64,000 bases of DNA from the NCBI RefSeq assembly GCF_015277515.1, contig NZ_CP063767.1:2074770-2138769 (forward strand), given 5' to 3'. The notes under the pieces were generated by a model. That model saw only the letters and a program-made list of their open reading frames with translations, made no database searches and had not been told where the DNA came from. The position numbers and the translations under genes were made by a program. Below are positions 8,048-16,807 of this stretch, in pieces. The stretch is from Thermophilibacter immobilis. GTDB lineage: Bacteria > Actinomycetota > Coriobacteriia > Coriobacteriales > Atopobiaceae. The number at the start of each line of letters is the position of its first letter. The first letter of the stretch is position 1.

Positions 8048-11000
8048 CTACTCCTCGTTGTAGAGCGTTACGAGCTTCTTGAGGTGCGCGTAACGGTTCA
8101 TGGCCGCCTCTTCATTCTCGACAAAGAGGTCCTTCGCACGCTCCGGGAAGGCGCGGGTCAGGCTGGCGTAGCGCGCCTCGTTCATCAGAAAGTCCTGGTA
8201 TCCACCCGTCGGCTCCTTGGAGTCGAGCGTGAACTTCTTGCCCTTCGGGGCAGCCGGGTTGAAGCGGAAGAGGTTCCAGTAGCCGCACTCGACGGCCTTC
8301 TTCATCTCGGGCTGGCAGTTCTGCATGCCGCCCTTCTTGATGGAGTGCATCTCGCAGGGGCTGTATCCAATGATGAGGGACGGACCGTCGAAAGCCTCGG
8401 CCTCGTTGATGGCCCTGAGGGTCTGCATCGGGTTGGCGCCCATGGCGACCTGAGCCACGTAGATGGAGCCGTAGCTCATCGCGATCTCGGCAAGGCTCTT
8501 CTTCTTGGTGACCTTGCCCGCGGCGGCGAACTGCGCCACCTGACCGAGGTTAGAGGCCTTGGAGGCCTGGCCACCGGTGTTGGAGTAGACCTCGGTGTCG
8601 AAGACGAAGACGTTCACGTTGTTGCCAGAGGCGAGCACGTGATCAAGGCCGCCAAAGCCGATGTCGTACGCCCAGCCGTCGCCGCCGAAGATCCAGAAGG
8701 ACTTCTTAGTGAGGAAGGACTTGTTGGCAAGAATCTCCTTGGCCACCGCATCATCGCTCTTCTCGAGCTCGTCCGCGAAGGCAAGTGCCGCGGTCCTGCT
8801 GGTCGTAGCGTCCGTGCGCGCCTCAAGCCACGCGGTCGCGGCAGTGGCGAGCGCGTCGGAGGCGTTTCCGGACTCGAGCAGCTTCTGGGTGTCGGCGACA
8901 AGCTTGTCCTGGACGGCCATGTAGCCCAGCTCGAGTCCCAGACCGTGCTCGGCGTTGTCCTCGAACAGGGAGTTGTTCCACGCGGGGCCATGCCCCTCGT
9001 CATTAACGGTAAACGGCGAGGTAGCGGCCGGGTTGCCCCAGATCGAGGAGCAGCCGGTGGCGTTGGAGATGAACATGCGATCGCCGAAGATCTGCGTGAC
9101 GAGACGCGCGTAGCTCGTCTCGGCGCAGCCGGCGCAGGAACCGGAGAACTCAAGGTAAGGCTTGGCGAACTGGCTGCCCTTGACGTTCGTGGGGTTGATG
9201 AGCTCCTTCTTCTCGGAGACCTTGTTGACCGCGTAGTCCCACACGGGGATCTGGTCGTGCTCGTCCTCTTGCGGGACCATGCTGAGGGCCTGCTTCGGGC
9301 AAATCTTGACGCAGTTGGTGCAGCCCATGCAGTCGAGCGGCGAGATGGTGATTGTGAAGGTCAGACCGTCCATGTCCTTGCCCTTGGCGTCAAGGCGACG
9401 CATGTTCTGGGGCGCGGCGGCCGCCTCTTCCTCGTTCATGACAATCGGGCGAATCGTGGCGTGCGGGCACACGTAGGAGCACTGGTTGCACTGGATGCAC
9501 TTGGTCTCGTCCCAGTGGGACACCATGAAGGTGACGCCGCGCTTCTCGTACTGCGAGGCGCCGAGCTCGAACTGGCCGTCGGCGTGCTCCATGAACGCCG
9601 AGACGGGCAGAGAGTCGCCGTCCATGCGGTTGATGGGCCCGAGGAGCTCCTCGACCTGGCGCACGATGGCCGCGCGGCCCTCGAGCTTGACCGGGGCCTT
9701 CTCGTCGCTGGCGTTGGCCCAGTCGGCGGGAACCCCGAACTGGTGATACGCGGTGGCGCCGGCGTCGATCGCCTTGTGGTTGGAGTCGACGATGGCCTGG
9801 CCCTTCTTCATATAGGACTTGGTGGCAGCATCCTTCATGTACTTGACGGCTTCGGCCTCGGGCAGAACCTTGGCCAGCGAGAAGAACGCGGACTGCAGCA
9901 CCGTGTTGGTGCGCTTGCCCATGCCCACCTTGGCGGCCAGATCAACGGCGTCGATGAGGTAGACCTTGACGCCGTTCTTGGCGATGTAGCGCTTGGCGAC
10001 CGCCGGCAGGTGCTCGGCGAACTCCTCGTCAGACCACTGGCAGTTCACCAGGAAGGTGCCGCCCGGCTTGACGTCGCGGACCATCGGGAAGCCCTTGACG
10101 ATGTAGCTGGGGTTGTGGCAGGCCACGAAGTCGGCCTTGCTCACGTAATACGGAGAGCGAATCGGCGAGTCACCAAAGCGCAGGTGGCTGACCGTGACGC
10201 CACCGGTCTTCTTGGAGTCGTACTGGAAGTAGGCCTGGACGTACTTGTCGGTGTGGTCACCGATGATCTTGATGGAGTTCTTGTTGGCGCCCACGGTACC
10301 GTCGCCGCCGAGGCCCCAGAACTTGCACTCGATGGTCGTCGGGTCGGCCGTGTTGGGAGCCTCCGGGTCCTCGGGAAGCGAGAGGTTCGTGACGTCGTCC
10401 ACGATGCCGACGGTGAACTCGCGACGGGGCTCGTCTTTCTTGAGCTCCTCGTAGATTGCAAAGGCAGACGCGGGAGGCGTGTCCTTGGAACCAAGGCCAT
10501 AGCGACCGCCGACAACCTTGATGCCCGTCTTGCCAGCCTCGTACAGCGCGGCGATGACGTCCTCGTAGAGGGGCTCGCCGATGGAGCCCGGCTCCTTGGT
10601 GCGGTCCATGACGGCGATCTTCTTGGCCGTCTTGGGGAGCACGTCGACGAAGCGCTCGATGGAGAACGGGCGATACAGGCGCACCTTCACCAGGCCGACC
10701 TTCTCGCCATGGGCGTTGAGATAGTCGATGACCTCCTCGAGCACGTCGCAGAAGGAGCCCATGCAGATGACGACGCGATCGGCGTCGGGCGCGCCATAGT
10801 AGTTGAACAGGCCGTAGTCAGTGCCAAGCTTCTTGTTGACCTCGTTCATGTAGCCCTCGACGACGTCGGGGAGCTCATCATAGGCGGTGTTGCAGGCCTC
10901 GCGGTGCTGGAAGAAGACGTCGCCGTTCTCGTGGCTGCCGCGGGCATGAGGATGCTCGGGGTTGAGCGCATGGTCTCGGAACTCCTGGACTGCCTCCATG

Positions 11001-11587
11001 TCGAGCATGTCCTTGAGGTCGTCGAAGTCCCAGACGGCAACCTTCTGGATCTCGTGAGAGGTGCGGAAGCCGTCGAAGAAGTTCACGAACGGCACCTTGC
11101 CCTTGATGGCGGCGAGGTGGGCGACGGGCGAGAGGTCCATGACCTCCTGGACGTTACCCTCGGCGAGCATGCCAAAGCCGGTCTGGCGGCAGGCCATGAC
11201 GTCGGAGTGGTCACCAAAGATGTTGAGCGCGTGGGTGGCGACGGTACGCGCGCTCACGTGGAAGACGGCCGGTAGGCCCTCTCCGGCGATCTTGTACATG
11301 TTGGGAATCATGAGGAGCAGGCCCTGGGAGGCCGTGTAGGTGCTGGTCAGCGCGCCGGCACCAAGAGAGCCGTGAACCGTGCCCGAGGCACCGCCCTCAG
11401 ACTCCATCTCCACGACCTTGACCGGTGTGCCAAAGACGTTCTTCATGCCCTGGGCCGCCCACTGGTCAACGTGGTCAGCCATGGGGCTCGACGGGGTGAT
11501 CGGGTAGATGCCCGCCACCTCGGTATATGCATACGAGACGTATGCAGCGGCTTCGTTGCCGTCCATGGACTTGAACTTACGCGCCAT
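8048..11587 (-). CDS. nifJ: Pyruvate:ferredoxin (flavodoxin) oxidoreductase
   Basis: A 1179-residue single-chain enzyme of the usual length, containing all fused domains. An N-terminal pyrimidine-binding domain has YPITPSSPMAD near residue 28. A ferredoxin insert carries two 4Fe-4S motifs (CIQCNQCSYVCP near 690 and CMGCTNCVKICP near 750). SCAGCAETSY begins the TPP domain, with GDGWAYDIGFGGLDH and NTGGQ near 970-1000. It converts pyruvate and CoA to acetyl-CoA, CO2 and reduced ferredoxin, the core of anaerobic pyruvate use. The start at 11587 (MARKFKSMDGNEA) has AAGGAGAGG upstream. It appears monocistronic. Confidence 0.97.
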   Translation of the reverse strand: MARKFKSMDGNEAAAYVSYAYTEVAGIYPITPSSPMADHVDQWAAQGMKNVFGTPVKVVEMESEGGASGTVHGSLGAGALTSTYTASQGLLLMIPNMYKIAGEGLPAVFHVSARTVATHALNIFGDHSDVMACRQTGFGMLAEGNVQEVMDLSPVAHLAAIKGKVPFVNFFDGFRTSHEIQKVAVWDFDDLKDMLDMEAVQEFRDHALNPEHPHARGSHENGDVFFQHREACNTAYDELPDVVEGYMNEVNKKLGTDYGLFNYYGAPDADRVVICMGSFCDVLEEVIDYLNAHGEKVGLVKVRLYRPFSIERFVDVLPKTAKKIAVMDRTKEPGSIGEPLYEDVIAALYEAGKTGIKVVGGRYGLGSKDTPPASAFAIYEELKKDEPRREFTVGIVDDVTNLSLPEDPEAPNTADPTTIECKFWGLGGDGTVGANKNSIKIIGDHTDKYVQAYFQYDSKKTGGVTVSHLRFGDSPIRSPYYVSKADFVACHNPSYIVKGFPMVRDVKPGGTFLVNCQWSDEEFAEHLPAVAKRYIAKNGVKVYLIDAVDLAAKVGMGKRTNTVLQSAFFSLAKVLPEAEAVKYMKDAATKSYMKKGQAIVDSNHKAIDAGATAYHQFGVPADWANASDEKAPVKLEGRAAIVRQVEELLGPINRMDGDSLPVSAFMEHADGQFELGASQYEKRGVTFMVSHWDETKCIQCNQCSYVCPHATIRPIVMNEEEAAAAPQNMRRLDAKGKDMDGLTFTITISPLDCMGCTNCVKICPKQALSMVPQEDEHDQIPVWDYAVNKVSEKKELINPTNVKGSQFAKPYLEFSGSCAGCAETSYARLVTQIFGDRMFISNATGCSSIWGNPAATSPFTVNDEGHGPAWNNSLFEDNAEHGLGLELGYMAVQDKLVADTQKLLESGNASDALATAATAWLEARTDATTSRTAALAFADELEKSDDAVAKEILANKSFLTKKSFWIFGGDGWAYDIGFGGLDHVLASGNNVNVFVFDTEVYSNTGGQASKASNLGQVAQFAAAGKVTKKKSLAEIAMSYGSIYVAQVAMGANPMQTLRAINEAEAFDGPSLIIGYSPCEMHSIKKGGMQNCQPEMKKAVECGYWNLFRFNPAAPKGKKFTLDSKEPTGGYQDFLMNEARYASLTRAFPERAKDLFVENEEAAMNRYAHLKKLVTLYNEE

Positions 11588-11668
11588 ATCCTCTCCTTCT
11601 CGTTTCCGTAAACGCTGGGGACCCCCGTGGCCCCAGATCGTTCTCATTCACAAGGAGCATGACTGAGC

Positions 11669-11686
11669 GTGGGCGCAAGCGCCCAC
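11669..11686. promoter_or_regulatory. Small perfect hairpin upstream of nifJ
   Basis: The 18-base palindrome GTGGGCGCAAGCGCCCAC lies about 80 bp upstream of the nifJ start, in a region that becomes A/T-rich further out. It could be a leader hairpin or an operator. No -10/-35 pair was assigned with confidence. Confidence 0.4.
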
Positions 11687-11876
11687 ATATACCGACAGTC
11701 TACCCCCGTAGAGACGACTGCGGTTCAGCTTATCCCGCTTTTCTAGCTCTCATGCTCTTTTCTCCTTAATCTGTCCTTTTAAAGAAGCGCAGTTAAATAC
11801 CTCTTTCCTCACTAGGAATTAGGTCCGGGACTTCGTCAGCATGCTAGAATCTTCGAAATGTTCTGAGAGGAGGGCC

Positions 11877-12662
11877 ATGCAGGACGCACCTCGCGGAGGT
11901 GGCTCGTCTCGCCCCCGACGCGCAGCCGGACGCGGAGACGACCGCGCCACCGAGAAGAGGGGTCGCCGGCGCCTGATTTTGGGAGGCATCGGCGTAATCG
12001 CGATGCTTGCGCTTGCGCTCCTGGCGCTCTTCTCGTCCTGCTCCGGACCAACGGGGCAGGCCCCCGAGGGGCAGGAGAATGTCAAAGAGACTCCCGCGGA
12101 GCCCTCCTCCGAGTCCGACGAATCCGGCGATGGGGAGCCGAGCAGCACCCCGCAAGATCAATGGCGCCAGGGCGAGATGCCCTACCTCTATCAAACCGAC
12201 CCCCAGTGGGCAGACGTCGCATACTCAAACGGGACCTTCGCGGAGCAGGGGTGCGGGCCCACCGCGCTCTCCATGGTCTACATCTACCTGACGGGAAAGA
12301 CGGACCTCGACCCTGGCGCGATGGCAGCGTTCAGCACCGGGAACGGCTATGCGACCGACCAGGACGGGAGCTCCTGGGAGCTCATGACTGAGGGTGCCCA
12401 GAAGCTGGGCCTTTCGAGCGAGGTATTGTCCGCCGTGTCCAGCCGGCTCGAAGAGGAGCTCGAGGCGGGCCACCCCCTCATCTGCGTCATGGAGCCGGGA
12501 ACGTTCACGAAGGTGGGCCACTATATTGTGCTGGAGCGAATGGGGCAGGACGCCAAGGTAGTCGTCCACGACTCCAACAGCGTGGGGCGCAGCATGAGGA
12601 CGTGGGACCTCGACCTTATCTGCGCAGAGGCCAGCAATATCTGGAGCTTCTCGCTCGCCTAG
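11877..12662 (+). CDS. Membrane-anchored C39-like cysteine peptidase domain protein
   Basis: A 261-residue protein. An Arg-rich cytosolic start (1-31) precedes one hydrophobic segment (33-54) ending in SSCS, which could be a signal anchor or a poor lipobox. A Ser/Glu/Asp-rich spacer (60-98) follows, then a C39-like papain-fold domain. The likely catalytic set is C126 in EQGCGPTALSMV, H215 in KVGHYIVLE and D232 in VHDSNS. The family includes surface peptidases and amidases; the substrate is not visible. The start at 11877 was chosen because AGGAGG lies five bases upstream. An in-frame ATG at 11841 lacks such a site. Confidence 0.75.
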   Translation: MQDAPRGGGSSRPRRAAGRGDDRATEKRGRRRLILGGIGVIAMLALALLALFSSCSGPTGQAPEGQENVKETPAEPSSESDESGDGEPSSTPQDQWRQGEMPYLYQTDPQWADVAYSNGTFAEQGCGPTALSMVYIYLTGKTDLDPGAMAAFSTGNGYATDQDGSSWELMTEGAQKLGLSSEVLSAVSSRLEEELEAGHPLICVMEPGTFTKVGHYIVLERMGQDAKVVVHDSNSVGRSMRTWDLDLICAEASNIWSFSLA

Positions 12663-12802
12663 GACTTAGCCGCCGGCGAGCGGCGCGGAGCCGCACCAAC
12701 CCGCGACGGCCAACCCGCAAGCGCCGCATATGCCCCGTCAGATATGGCGTTGAAAAGCCTCGCAGGGCACTTGCGGCACATATCTTTCTCTAAACGCAGC
12801 AA

Positions 12803-12819
12803 GCGCCCCGTGGGGGCGC
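12803..12819. terminator. Possible hairpin between convergent genes
   Basis: GCGCCCC and GGGGCGC pair around a three-base loop, between the C39-like gene and the convergent unknown gene. No T-run follows in either direction, so terminator activity is uncertain. The rest of the 12663-12901 gap shows nothing else. Confidence 0.45.
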
Positions 12820-12901
12820 CCTTCAGTCCGTTCGGCGGGGCGCTCCACGCATGTATCGGCTCGCAAACGCCATAGGTGCCCCGCCATACGCAGGGGACGC
12901 G

Positions 12902-13567
12902 TTAGCGGCGCGTCGTAGACAGGAGCTTCTCGTAGTCTCTGGCAAAGTGCTGCGCGCAGGGCCCCTGCGCGTCGTCGGCACCCACGACCCCGTGCTCGTC
13001 CGAGACGAGAAAGGCCTCGTCGTACGCAACGTTTCCCTGCAAGAGGGCATGGGCAAGCCCCGCGCGACGCGTGACGACAAGTCCCTCGGCGCGCGCAAGG
13101 TCGGACACGAGCGTGGCCGCACCCGAGGGACGCTCGCTCGGCTCGATGCCCCAGACGAGCTGCCCCTCCCGCACGAGCCAGAGCGTCTCGGGCGAGACAC
13201 CCGTGGAGCGGGCTTCGCGCGCGGCCAGGCGCACACGGGAGGCGAGCTCCGATACGCTGATCGTCTCCAGGGGCTCGTAGGGACCCACGCTCATGGCGGC
13301 CTGGCCGCGCTCGTCGACGACGAGCATGAGCACGCCGTCGGGGTGCTCGCCGGAGCCATCCCCCAGCGTCCACTCAATGTGCTGCTTGGCCCAGGCGACG
13401 AGCTGCGTGGACACGGGCACCCCGTTGACGCGGCGCTGGGCAAGGGCGCGCAGGTGGCGATTCTCCAGGGGAAGCAGATGATGCGCGAGGCGCCACCGGC
13501 AGACCAAGGCGGGACGCCCCAGCGTGAAGCCCTCCACCTGCGTGCTTGCGTTTCGCTCCTCGTGCAT
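12902..13567 (-). CDS. Conserved-looking protein of unknown function
   Basis: A 221-residue soluble protein starting MHEERNASTQVEGF, with GGAGGAGG just upstream of ATG 13567. I do not recognise a named family. The run VNGVPVSTQLVAWAKQHIEW and the strand-like DGVLMLVVDERGQAAMSVGP suggest an alpha/beta fold; distant likeness to class IV aminotransferase-like proteins is possible but not supported by a lysine motif. There is no signal peptide or membrane segment. Codon use matches the neighbours, so it is probably a real backbone gene. Confidence 0.6.
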   Translation of the reverse strand: MHEERNASTQVEGFTLGRPALVCRWRLAHHLLPLENRHLRALAQRRVNGVPVSTQLVAWAKQHIEWTLGDGSGEHPDGVLMLVVDERGQAAMSVGPYEPLETISVSELASRVRLAAREARSTGVSPETLWLVREGQLVWGIEPSERPSGAATLVSDLARAEGLVVTRRAGLAHALLQGNVAYDEAFLVSDEHGVVGADDAQGPCAQHFARDYEKLLSTTRR

Positions 13568-13637
13568 GGGTCCTCCTCCGTATATCGCCGGGCTCATTTT
13601 ATCCGTTAGGCGTCTGCGGGGCCCCAGACACAACAGA

Positions 13638-13665
13638 TCCCGACCAGCGGGGGCGCTGGCCGGGA
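13638..13665 (-). terminator. Hairpin after the surface-protein gene
   Basis: TCCCGACCAGC pairs with GCTGGCCGGGA (one G-U) around a six-base loop, 44 bp past the stop of the beta-helix protein. It lacks a clear T-run, so the call rests on position and stem strength. Confidence 0.5.
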
Positions 13666-13708
13666 CTGGGGGGTCATTAAAGGCACGAGAAATGCAGGTC
13701 CGAATCAC

Positions 13709-16426
13709 TTATCGGTGCCTACGGGCCACAACGGCTCCCGCACCAAGAGCAACGACCCCTAGGACGGCCGCCGTGGCGAAGGACGCCCACGAGGTGGCGT
13801 CGCCTGTTCGGGGCACGAGGACATCGTCAGACGACACCGCACCCACAACCTCGTTATTGGAGGAGCCCAGCTTGTACCAGCCAGCGTAGACGGTCGTGTC
13901 CTCAGTGATGGGGACGGAGAAGTCGAACTCCCTGGTAAGTCCCTTGTCCGCGTACCAGTGGGCAAAGGTGTAGCCCACAGCGGTGGGCAGGGAGGAGGGG
14001 GCGGAGACAGTCGCACCGTCCTCGACCTCGACGACCACGTCATCGACGCCGCTCACCCCAAAGACGAACGTCACCTGATGCGTTGTGGGCTCGGGCTCTG
14101 GGTCCTCAACGGGGTCTCCGTTCTCATCGACGAGCGTGCCCATGGAGGCCTCAGCGTAGCGCGGGAAGACCTTGAGGGTGCCTGTGGGGGGAGCCAGGAC
14201 GCCAAAGTCGGGATCCTCTCCCCAGTAGTTGCCACTTAGGTCCACCTCATCCGTGCCGAAGTTGTACACGGGCGCGAGAATCTGGTTGCCCGCGGCGACG
14301 ACGTGGGCGCCGTCCTCGAGGTAGAGCGCCGCGTCATTGTCGGCAGAAAGGACGTTGCCCGCGAGATGGGCCGTGGCGCCGTCGAAGACGTCAATCGCCA
14401 CGCTTCCACTTGCCTGCCTGGCAAGGGCGCTGCCCGCCATGCCGGAGATGGTGGCGTTGATGATTCTGGCGGTGCCGCTGCGCAGGACGATCCCCCTCTG
14501 GGGAGCCGCGCTCTGTCCGCCGAAGCCCGTAATCGTGGTGCCGTTAATCGTGACGCTGCCCGTGGTGCTCGTGTCGATGCCGTCATTCTGGAAGCCCGTG
14601 ATGGTACCTCCGGTGATGGAGAGGTCCCCAGAGCCCCCAAAGACGACGCCGCGACCAGAGGGGGTTTCGCCCGTGCGCGCCGGGGAGGCAGCGGGGACGG
14701 GGCTCATGTCCTTGATGGTCACCCCGTCAAGCGTGAGGTCACCGCCCGCGACATAGACGCCGTCGATGCTCGAGCCGGGGGCGGAGGGGCCGGAGAGGGT
14801 GACGTTTCTGAGCGCAAGATCCGTGTTGGAGTAGACCGTGGGCCACGCTGTGAGGTCATCGAGGTACGTTCTTGGGGAGCAGGTCTGCGGGTCGAAGGCA
14901 ATGACGGCCTCCCCCTCGGATGGACCCTCGATGGTGAGCGACTTGTCGGTGAGGTCGAGGCATCCCACGTGCTCGCCCGCGCTCGGCACGACGGTGTCTC
15001 CCGTCTGCGCCGCCTCGACGGCGTCCGCGAGCGTGAGGTAACCCTGCGCTCCGATGCGCGCAGCCGCCTTGCCGTACCAGCCGCCGCCAAGGTCCTCACC
15101 CGAGCTTCCAAGGTCGATGGCGACGTTGTCGGGGTCCTCGGTGAACACCGCGGCCTTGCTCGCATCGCCCGAGAAGGAGACGCTGCCGCCGTTCTTCTCG
15201 TTGACCACGAGCGCACCGCCTCGGTCGACGTTCGCGGCATACCAGGAGCCCTCGCCGGTGACCAGCGTGAGAGGGCCATCGACGGTGATGGTCGAGCCGT
15301 TGCTCACAAGGGGGGCTCCCACGGTGGACGCGCTGTGGTCAAGCGTCACGTTTTGCAGGGAGACGCCCGCGCAGCCATAGACGTCGAGCGCGTGGCGGTT
15401 GGCGGAGGTTGCGACGAGCCTCACGTCCCTGAGGGTGAGGTTCGTGCAGCTCTGAGGCTTCACGAGATTGAGCTGGCCGAACTCGTCCGCGGTGAAGTCC
15501 CCGGCTGCGGTGATGGTGTGACCGTTGCCCTCAATGGTGAGGTCATTCTTGTCCATGATGTTCAGGGTACTGCCAAGCTCAAGATCGCTTTGCAGAGAAA
15601 GAACCGCGCCCGTCGGGGACTGCTCGATAACCTGATCCTCGAAGTCGGCGACGGCGTCGTCGGCCTTGACGGTGAGGCCCGCTCCCGTGAGCGTGACGCG
15701 GTTGTTGCGAATGGGGGCATAGATCGGGTCAGACGCGTACTCGTTACCCGAGAAGTCGACCGTGACGCCGTCAAGCGTCAGGGTGTCCCCTTCGCCCAGG
15801 TTGGCGTTGGCAATCCAAGAGGAGACGGTGACGTTGGTTAGGCGCGCATCGCCGATGTTGCCAGGTGTTCCAGCGTTGTTGAAGTAGATGGAGCCCGAGT
15901 TTCCTCCGTCGACGGGAAGCACCCCTGAGTCGCTCATCGAGAAGTTCTTACCGAGAATCTCGATGGCCTTGTTGACCTCCCTCTTGCAGATGATGTTCAC
16001 GTCGTTTATGGTGACGTCGGAACCAGAGACGGTGATGAAGTTCTGCGTGGGCCAGGCACCATCTGACCTGACGACGCTACTCGTGAGGGTCGCCCCGTTT
16101 CCATTGATGGTGATGTTGTTGGCCGCGAGGGGGAGGTACCAGCCTACGCGTCCGCTGGCCTGCACGTCCTCGTACTGCGCGAGCTGATCCTCGCCCAGAT
16201 CATACGTGCCCGACGCGAGGTTCCACGTCTGGCCGTCGGCCTGATTCTTGATGGCGCGGGCAAGATCGTCTGCGCTGGCGATGCTCACCACCAGGCCCTG
16301 ATCGCCCCCGTCCTCACCTTGGGTCGTGGGGTCAGCCAGAGCAGTGGTGCTCAGCGCGGGCGCCATTCCCATGACCGCCGCAAGGGCCAAAAGAATGACT
16401 ACGCGCATGCGTGCCCGTATGTTCAC
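13709..16426 (-). CDS. Secreted right-handed beta-helix surface protein with LPXTG-like anchor
   Basis: A 905-residue cell-surface protein. Residues 1-31 are a signal peptide ending ALA. Residues about 45-720 are rich in parallel beta-helix rungs of the pectate-lyase/NosD type (for example NNITINGNGATLTSS, LTLDGVTVDFSG, SITGGTITGFQNDGI). An InlB-like B repeat (about 780-850, ending TTVYAGWY) precedes a C-terminal VPRTGD, a hydrophobic segment and RRHR, which is a variant sortase signal with VPRTG in place of LPXTG. No lyase catalytic residues were identified, so an adhesin role is as likely as carbohydrate cleavage. GTG 16426 has AAGGGAG upstream. No sortase gene is nearby. Confidence 0.85.
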   Translation of the reverse strand: MNIRARMRVVILLALAAVMGMAPALSTTALADPTTQGEDGGDQGLVVSIASADDLARAIKNQADGQTWNLASGTYDLGEDQLAQYEDVQASGRVGWYLPLAANNITINGNGATLTSSVVRSDGAWPTQNFITVSGSDVTINDVNIICKREVNKAIEILGKNFSMSDSGVLPVDGGNSGSIYFNNAGTPGNIGDARLTNVTVSSWIANANLGEGDTLTLDGVTVDFSGNEYASDPIYAPIRNNRVTLTGAGLTVKADDAVADFEDQVIEQSPTGAVLSLQSDLELGSTLNIMDKNDLTIEGNGHTITAAGDFTADEFGQLNLVKPQSCTNLTLRDVRLVATSANRHALDVYGCAGVSLQNVTLDHSASTVGAPLVSNGSTITVDGPLTLVTGEGSWYAANVDRGGALVVNEKNGGSVSFSGDASKAAVFTEDPDNVAIDLGSSGEDLGGGWYGKAAARIGAQGYLTLADAVEAAQTGDTVVPSAGEHVGCLDLTDKSLTIEGPSEGEAVIAFDPQTCSPRTYLDDLTAWPTVYSNTDLALRNVTLSGPSAPGSSIDGVYVAGGDLTLDGVTIKDMSPVPAASPARTGETPSGRGVVFGGSGDLSITGGTITGFQNDGIDTSTTGSVTINGTTITGFGGQSAAPQRGIVLRSGTARIINATISGMAGSALARQASGSVAIDVFDGATAHLAGNVLSADNDAALYLEDGAHVVAAGNQILAPVYNFGTDEVDLSGNYWGEDPDFGVLAPPTGTLKVFPRYAEASMGTLVDENGDPVEDPEPEPTTHQVTFVFGVSGVDDVVVEVEDGATVSAPSSLPTAVGYTFAHWYADKGLTREFDFSVPITEDTTVYAGWYKLGSSNNEVVGAVSSDDVLVPRTGDATSWASFATAAVLGVVALGAGAVVARRHR

Positions 16427-16744
16427 CGCTTCTCCCTTCGCACCTCAGGTGCTCTTTTGGGTGCCGTCGCGAGCTTCGTCTCGAGCGTATCGACGCTGTA
16501 GATTGATAACCATCTGAAAAATACCCCCTCCAATAATAAAAAAGCAATGGTTGCATGCACAATTTTTTGTGAGTGGGTCAGGAGTGCCTACAGAAGGCCT
16601 CCCTGTGAATGCTGCCATATGCTGCTGTTTTCCTACCACATACGAGTTTTTAGAACGCTGATGGGGCATATATGAGGCTATATGTCCCTCTTACGCTCAC
16701 AATAAGTAGTATTTAATACTTTATCTATTTGTGCAAAACAAAAA
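16427..16744. other. A/T-rich leader region upstream of the surface-protein gene
   Basis: About 320 bp with no convincing gene. It is clearly richer in A/T than its surroundings (for example AATAATAAAAAAGC near 16530) and probably holds the promoter of the leftward surface protein. No -10/-35 pair could be fixed. A near-palindrome GGGCATATATG...TATATGTCCC lies near 16663-16688. Confidence 0.5.
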
Positions 16745-16780
16745 GGCGCGCCCCGCGAGTGTCAGCCCGCGGGGCGCGCC
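16745..16780 (-). terminator. purH terminator
   Basis: A 13-bp perfect G/C stem (16745-16757 with 16768-16780) and a 10-base loop, followed on the minus strand by TTTTTGTTTTG. This is a classical rho-independent terminator, 28 bp past the purH stop. Confidence 0.9.
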
Positions 16781-16807
16781 TCAGGTGTTATAAAATCGGC
16801 CTTGTTT

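Noticed and set aside
8030-11275. A 1081-codon open frame opposite nifJ
   Set aside because: It is the antisense shadow of the nifJ coding sequence: biased Val/Leu/Gly/Arg/His composition, no domain pattern and no ribosome-binding site.
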